From NCBI GenBank assembly GCA_947505565.1, contig CANNLB010000049.1:1-8877 (forward strand): a stretch of 8,877 bases of DNA, written 5' to 3'. The notes beneath the pieces are model-generated. The model saw only the letters and a program-made list of their open reading frames with translations, was not told the origin of the DNA and ran no database searches. Positions 7,327 through 8,877 of the stretch are shown here, piece after piece; within the stretch, counting starts at the first letter, position 1; the number at the start of each line of letters is the position of its first letter. Made by a program: the position numbers and the translations under genes. Source of the stretch: Acidobacteriota bacterium. GTDB lineage: Bacteria > Acidobacteriota > Terriglobia > Bryobacterales > Bryobacteraceae.

Positions 7327-8489
7327 CTACTTTGGGGCGAAGTAGCGAGAGGCCCCGTAGGCGGCCAAAGCGCTGGCCACCATCAGGAATGTGCTCGGTT
7401 CCGGAATGGACGAATCTGGCGGTAGTGGTGGATCCAGCACCGGAGGCGGACAGAAGGTTGGTGGCGTCTCGATGTGCGGCGGAACGGAAGGGGGCCCGCC
7501 CGGAGGTTGGTTGGGCGGCGTGATCGACGGCGGGGCCGGAGGCGGCAACGTTTTCGGGGGCTGGAAGGTCGGCGGAATGGAGCCCGAGGGCGGCAGGACG
7601 CTGATGGGGGGGGGCGCGGAGGAGGACCGGATGTAGGCGGAACCGTCAAGTTGGGAGTTGGGGGTAGGTAAGTGATCAGCGTTGGATTGAACAATGCCGG
7701 GGGGAACGGTCCTGCCGGATTCAAAGTGCCCGGGCCTGCCGAAGGCGGAAGGAAGCCGTTGCCACCTCCCCCTCCTGCTGTTCCGCCAACGGCGAAACCA
7801 CCGCCGCCGAAAGGGATATAGAGGGGGCTGGAGGCGATGACTCCGGCAGGTTCCAAGAACAGTCCATAAAACAAACCCGGCGAAATGAGGCGCGATTCGG
7901 CACCCGAAATCTCTGGATAGCGCGTTAAGACCAAAGCGCCGCCGATTGGGCTCGCTTCGGGTACCGGCGGAATACTGGCAAGAAGTCTCTCGTCTTGAAA
8001 CGAATCGAAGACGACCTCCTCCGGCTCGCCTCCTTTTGCCGCCACCGGTTCCATTGGGACCGACGAAACGCGATTGCCGCAGCGGCCGCGCAGCATCGTC
8101 GCTCCGTCGGTCAGTACGACTTCACCTTTCTTCAGCGTCATCATTCGCTTCGTCCAGAAAACCTTGTCCCGAATGCGGTAGGAAACGAAACCTTGGCGGT
8201 CTCCCTGGAGTTTCTCCACCTTAAAGCTGGCCGGAACCAACCCCGCGTAGTGCTCGCGAACCACGGCATCGTCCATAACGGCCGTCGCCATCTCCTGAGG
8301 AGTAGAAAGGCCGCCCGAAACGACGGAGTAGGGGTGGACGGGCCGACTGCCAGATGCCATTTTGGCTTTGTCCGTCAGCGCGGACTTAACCGGAGGATTC
8401 TCTACCGTCCCGCTCTGGACCGCCTTCCGCTGACAAGAAGAGCCCAGCAAGACCACAAGCAGAGTGAAAATAGGAAGTCGCGCATGCAT
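7327..8489 (-). CDS. Secreted Gly/Pro-rich PEP-CTERM protein, frame-split in this sequence
   Basis: The N-terminal reading frame runs from ATG 8489 to about 7606. It has a hydrophobic export signal (IFTLLVVLLGSSC, residues 7-19; Cys19 gives a weak lipobox) and a conserved-looking domain with HPYSVVSGG (52-60) and RCGNRV (136-141). A glycine-rich patch (228-243) and a proline-rich tail follow. Read straight on, this frame turns into an Arg/Pro-rich tail ending at 7383, typical of out-of-frame GC-rich DNA. A second frame from about 7606 down to the TAG at 7327 continues the Pro-rich linker and ends in IPEPSTFLMVASALAAYGAS plus RYFAPK, a PEP-CTERM signal that exosortase would recognise at the inner membrane. 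One extra or two fewer C in the C9 run would join both parts into about 387 residues. An alternative start is ATG 8558. The specific role is unknown; it is probably cell-surface or exopolysaccharide-associated. Confidence 0.75.
7330..7407 (-). other. PEP-CTERM sorting signal
   Basis: This is the C-terminal tripartite signal: the PEP box (IPEPST), a hydrophobic helix FLMVASALAAYGAS, and a short end with one arginine (RYFAPK). Exosortase systems of Gram-negative bacteria process such tails. The terminal basic cluster is weaker than usual, since most members carry several arginines. It lies in a different frame from the N-terminal export signal of the same gene. Confidence 0.8.
7606..7614. repeat. 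G9/C9 homopolymer at the frame switch
   Basis: Nine consecutive G on the plus strand (C on the coding strand) lie where the two frames of the PEP-CTERM gene can be joined within proline codons. A change to 10 or 7 bases restores one continuous frame. Such tracts are prone to replication slippage, transcriptional slippage and sequencing error. Shorter G runs at 7660-7664 (five) and 7699-7704 (six) are alternative sites. Confidence 0.7.
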
Positions 8490-8524
8490 TGTGAAAAGCG
8501 CAGCTCGAATGTTCTTGCCGGCTG

Positions 8525-8531
8525 AGAGGAG
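8525..8531 (+). promoter_or_regulatory. Shine-Dalgarno sequence for msrQ
   Basis: AGAGGAG lies 6 bases upstream of the GTG at 8538. It decides the msrQ start: no in-frame ATG precedes the conserved N-terminal region, and this is the only strong ribosome binding site nearby. Confidence 0.75.
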
Positions 8532-8537
8532 CGAAGT

Positions 8538-8877
8538 GTGAATCAGATATGGAATCATCGATGGGCCAAAAAAGGGTTGTTCGTACTCTGCCTTTTGCCG
8601 CTGTTGGGGTTGGTTTGGCGTTGGGAGCACAATCAGTTGGGAATCAACCGAATCGAAACGGTGGCCCGCTTCACTGGTGATTGGACTTTACGGTTTCTGG
8701 TTGGCGCCCTGTGCATTACTCCGTTACGGCGTCTGCCCGGCCAAAGCGGACTCATTCGTTTTCGAAGGATGGTCGGACTATTTGCGTTTTTCTACGGTTT
8801 CCTGCACGCCTTGCATTACTACTCGATCGATGCGCAGTGGAACCACGAGATCGTCTGGGCTGATGTTACAACACGCC
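8538..8877 (+). CDS. msrQ: Haem-binding membrane subunit MsrQ of the methionine sulfoxide reductase system, 5' part
   Basis: MsrQ (formerly YedZ) is an inner-membrane b-type haem protein of the ferric-reductase-like family. It passes electrons to the periplasmic molybdoenzyme MsrP, which repairs oxidised methionines in envelope proteins. The first 113 codons are present and the gene runs off the right edge. After a basic start comes a first membrane helix (LFVLCLLPLLGLVW, about 14-27). Then come the family signature LGINRIETVARFTGDWTLRF (33-52), a second helix (LVGALCITPL), the loop RFRRMVGLFAFFYGFLHALH, and Tyr-Tyr. The His in FLHALHYY corresponds to the first haem-ligand histidine of E. coli MsrQ (His91). 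The start is GTG with a strong Shine-Dalgarno sequence. The usual partner msrP does not lie immediately upstream; a divergent PEP-CTERM gene does. msrP could follow downstream or lie elsewhere. Confidence 0.92.
   Translation, partial: MNQIWNHRWAKKGLFVLCLLPLLGLVWRWEHNQLGINRIETVARFTGDWTLRFLVGALCITPLRRLPGQSGLIRFRRMVGLFAFFYGFLHALHYYSIDAQWNHEIVWADVTTR

Noticed and set aside
7315..7328. GCCC-GATG-GGGC hairpin between the convergent xseA and PEP-CTERM genes as a terminator
   Set aside because: The stem is only four strong pairs plus one G-T, and no T-run follows on either strand; too weak to call.
7721..7903. 60-codon minus-strand frame inside the PEP-CTERM gene
   Set aside because: It is a third-frame shadow of the Gly-rich coding region with no ribosome binding site or family resemblance.

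Overview
The window is GC-rich, gene-dense bacterial chromosome with almost no non-coding DNA and mostly housekeeping content. A PEP-CTERM surface protein, a secreted tetratricopeptide-type protein, and adenylylation-type nitrogen control (glnA with glnE) together suggest an environmental Gram-negative bacterium. My best guess is an acidobacterium of the Solibacter/Bryobacter type. That is an inference from gene style; no rRNA or other taxonomic marker is present.

Positions 1-5943 form one leftward (minus-strand) gene train that reads glnA, a MOSC-domain protein, glnE, a secreted TPR-like protein, a small two-repeat protein, and the start of a second small protein related to it. Neighbouring genes overlap by 17, 4, 1 and 7 bases, and glnA is 8 bases from the MOSC gene, so this is very probably one operon with coupled translation. 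Its core logic is nitrogen assimilation: GlnA makes glutamine, and GlnE would switch it off and on by adenylylating and deadenylylating a tyrosine that is present at residue 397.

Positions 5972-7303 hold xseA on the plus strand (exonuclease VII large subunit). It diverges from glnA with only 28 bases between the start codons, so at least one promoter must lie inside a neighbouring coding region. No xseB follows it.

Positions 7327-8489 (minus strand) encode a secreted, Gly/Pro-rich protein with a C-terminal PEP-CTERM sorting signal. The signal is out of frame with the N-terminal part. A run of nine G (C on the coding strand) at 7606-7614 is the most likely site of the frame change. This is either phase variation or slippage, a real mutation, or a sequencing error.

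From 8538 to the window end (plus strand) is the 5' part of msrQ, the haem-binding membrane subunit of the periplasmic methionine sulfoxide reductase system, with a GTG start and a strong Shine-Dalgarno sequence.

I found no RNA genes, CRISPR arrays, insertion sequences or phage genes, and no stretch over 300 bases lacks a gene. No clear undescribed system is visible. The least explained items are the frame-split PEP-CTERM gene and the tandem family of about 80-residue repeats at the left end.
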